Of a DNA stretch of 43,184 nucleotides, positions 43,080-43,184 are shown piece by piece (position 1 is the stretch's first letter; every line of letters starts with the position of its first letter). The DNA lies in the NCBI GenBank assembly GCA_903927685.1, contig CAIYOB010000661.1:1-43184 (forward strand), written 5' to 3'. Both the position numbers and the translations under genes were made by a program. This stretch comes from an uncultured Planctomycetaceae bacterium (GTDB lineage Bacteria; Planctomycetota; Planctomycetia; Pirellulales; Pirellulaceae). The notes under the pieces were generated by a model. That model saw only the letters and a list, made by a program, of their open reading frames with translations, was not told the origin of the DNA and did no database searches.

Positions 43080-43184
43080 TTAGCACCCGTCCAAGAACAA
43101 CACCGCGGTTCTGTCGCCTTTCGCTCCGCGAAAGGGCGTTCTTTCGCGGAGCGAAAGACGACATTGTTCGTGGACGAGTCCTTA
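43080..43184. repeat. Long nested hairpin repeat (MITE-like) at the window end
   Basis: Outer arms 43080-43100 (with GTCCAAGAACAA) and 43164-43184 (with TTGTTCGTGGAC) are imperfect inverted repeats. Inner arms GTCGCCTTTCGCTCCGCGAAAG... (43113-43134) and 43141-43162 pair at 21 of 22 positions around GGCGTT. It lies about 28 bases upstream of the symporter GTG and may continue past the window. The inner arm is, from memory, a frequent planctomycete repeat. Confidence 0.7.

Overview
The window is high-GC bacterial DNA that looks like a planctomycete, probably near Pirellulales. That placement is inferred from gene content and style: an AroD-AroE fusion, mraZ-rsmH without the rest of the division cluster, Ser/Thr kinase and large secreted proteins beside housekeeping genes, many rRNA-methyltransferase paralogues, and several families of short palindromic dispersed repeats that I remember from planctomycete genomes. 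No rRNA, tRNA, CRISPR array or intact insertion sequence was found.

Layout. 1-3.9 kb (minus): type IV pilus motor genes, pilB, pilT and a second PilB/GspE ATPase cut by the window edge. 4.2-7.1 kb (minus): a PHP-family phosphoesterase, a SpoU-type RNA methyltransferase and an RlmI-like methyltransferase, with a dispersed repeat on both sides of the PHP gene. 7.2-9.6 kb (plus): rlmI and hemB. 9.6-11.2 kb (minus): a plant-type glutaminyl cyclase and a glycine-zipper protein. 11.4-12.5 kb (plus): a membrane-anchored EEP-fold hydrolase whose stop codon lies in a small MITE-like hairpin. 12.5-17.7 kb (plus): repeats, a strong sigma-54 promoter candidate, then a polysaccharide operon (Wzz/GumC co-polymerase fused to a degenerate tyrosine-kinase domain, an O-antigen-ligase/polymerase-like protein, a polysaccharide pyruvyl transferase). 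17.7-22.5 kb (minus): the rpsB-tsf-pyrH-frr translation operon followed by a Ser/Thr kinase. 22.7-25.5 kb (minus): a SLOG-fold protein, a small lipoprotein-like protein, rsmH and mraZ with an MraZ operator. 25.7-29.2 kb: an accessory scar with an HNH nuclease, a 5'-truncated DUF1016 nuclease, probable phage terminase and portal remnants, and two small membrane proteins. 29.2-37.2 kb (minus): a large secreted protein of unknown function, a divergent prepilin peptidase, the AroDE fusion, mutL and a sigma-54-dependent response regulator. 37.4-38.2 kb (plus): a translationally coupled two-gene HEPN module with its own promoter. 38.3-43.05 kb (minus): a sodium/solute symporter followed by a secreted glycoside hydrolase. 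The last 105 bases are another hairpin repeat.

How the parts may connect (inference): the prepilin peptidase at 31 kb could serve the pilus whose motors are at 1-4 kb. The sigma-54 regulator at 36 kb is a candidate activator, though not the only possible one, of the sigma-54 promoter at 12.88 kb. The symporter and glycoside hydrolase form a polysaccharide-use pair. The best candidates for something undescribed are the HEPN module, the degenerate kinase in the exopolysaccharide co-polymerase, the EF-Ts lacking its TDF motif, and the reduced mraZ-rsmH locus.
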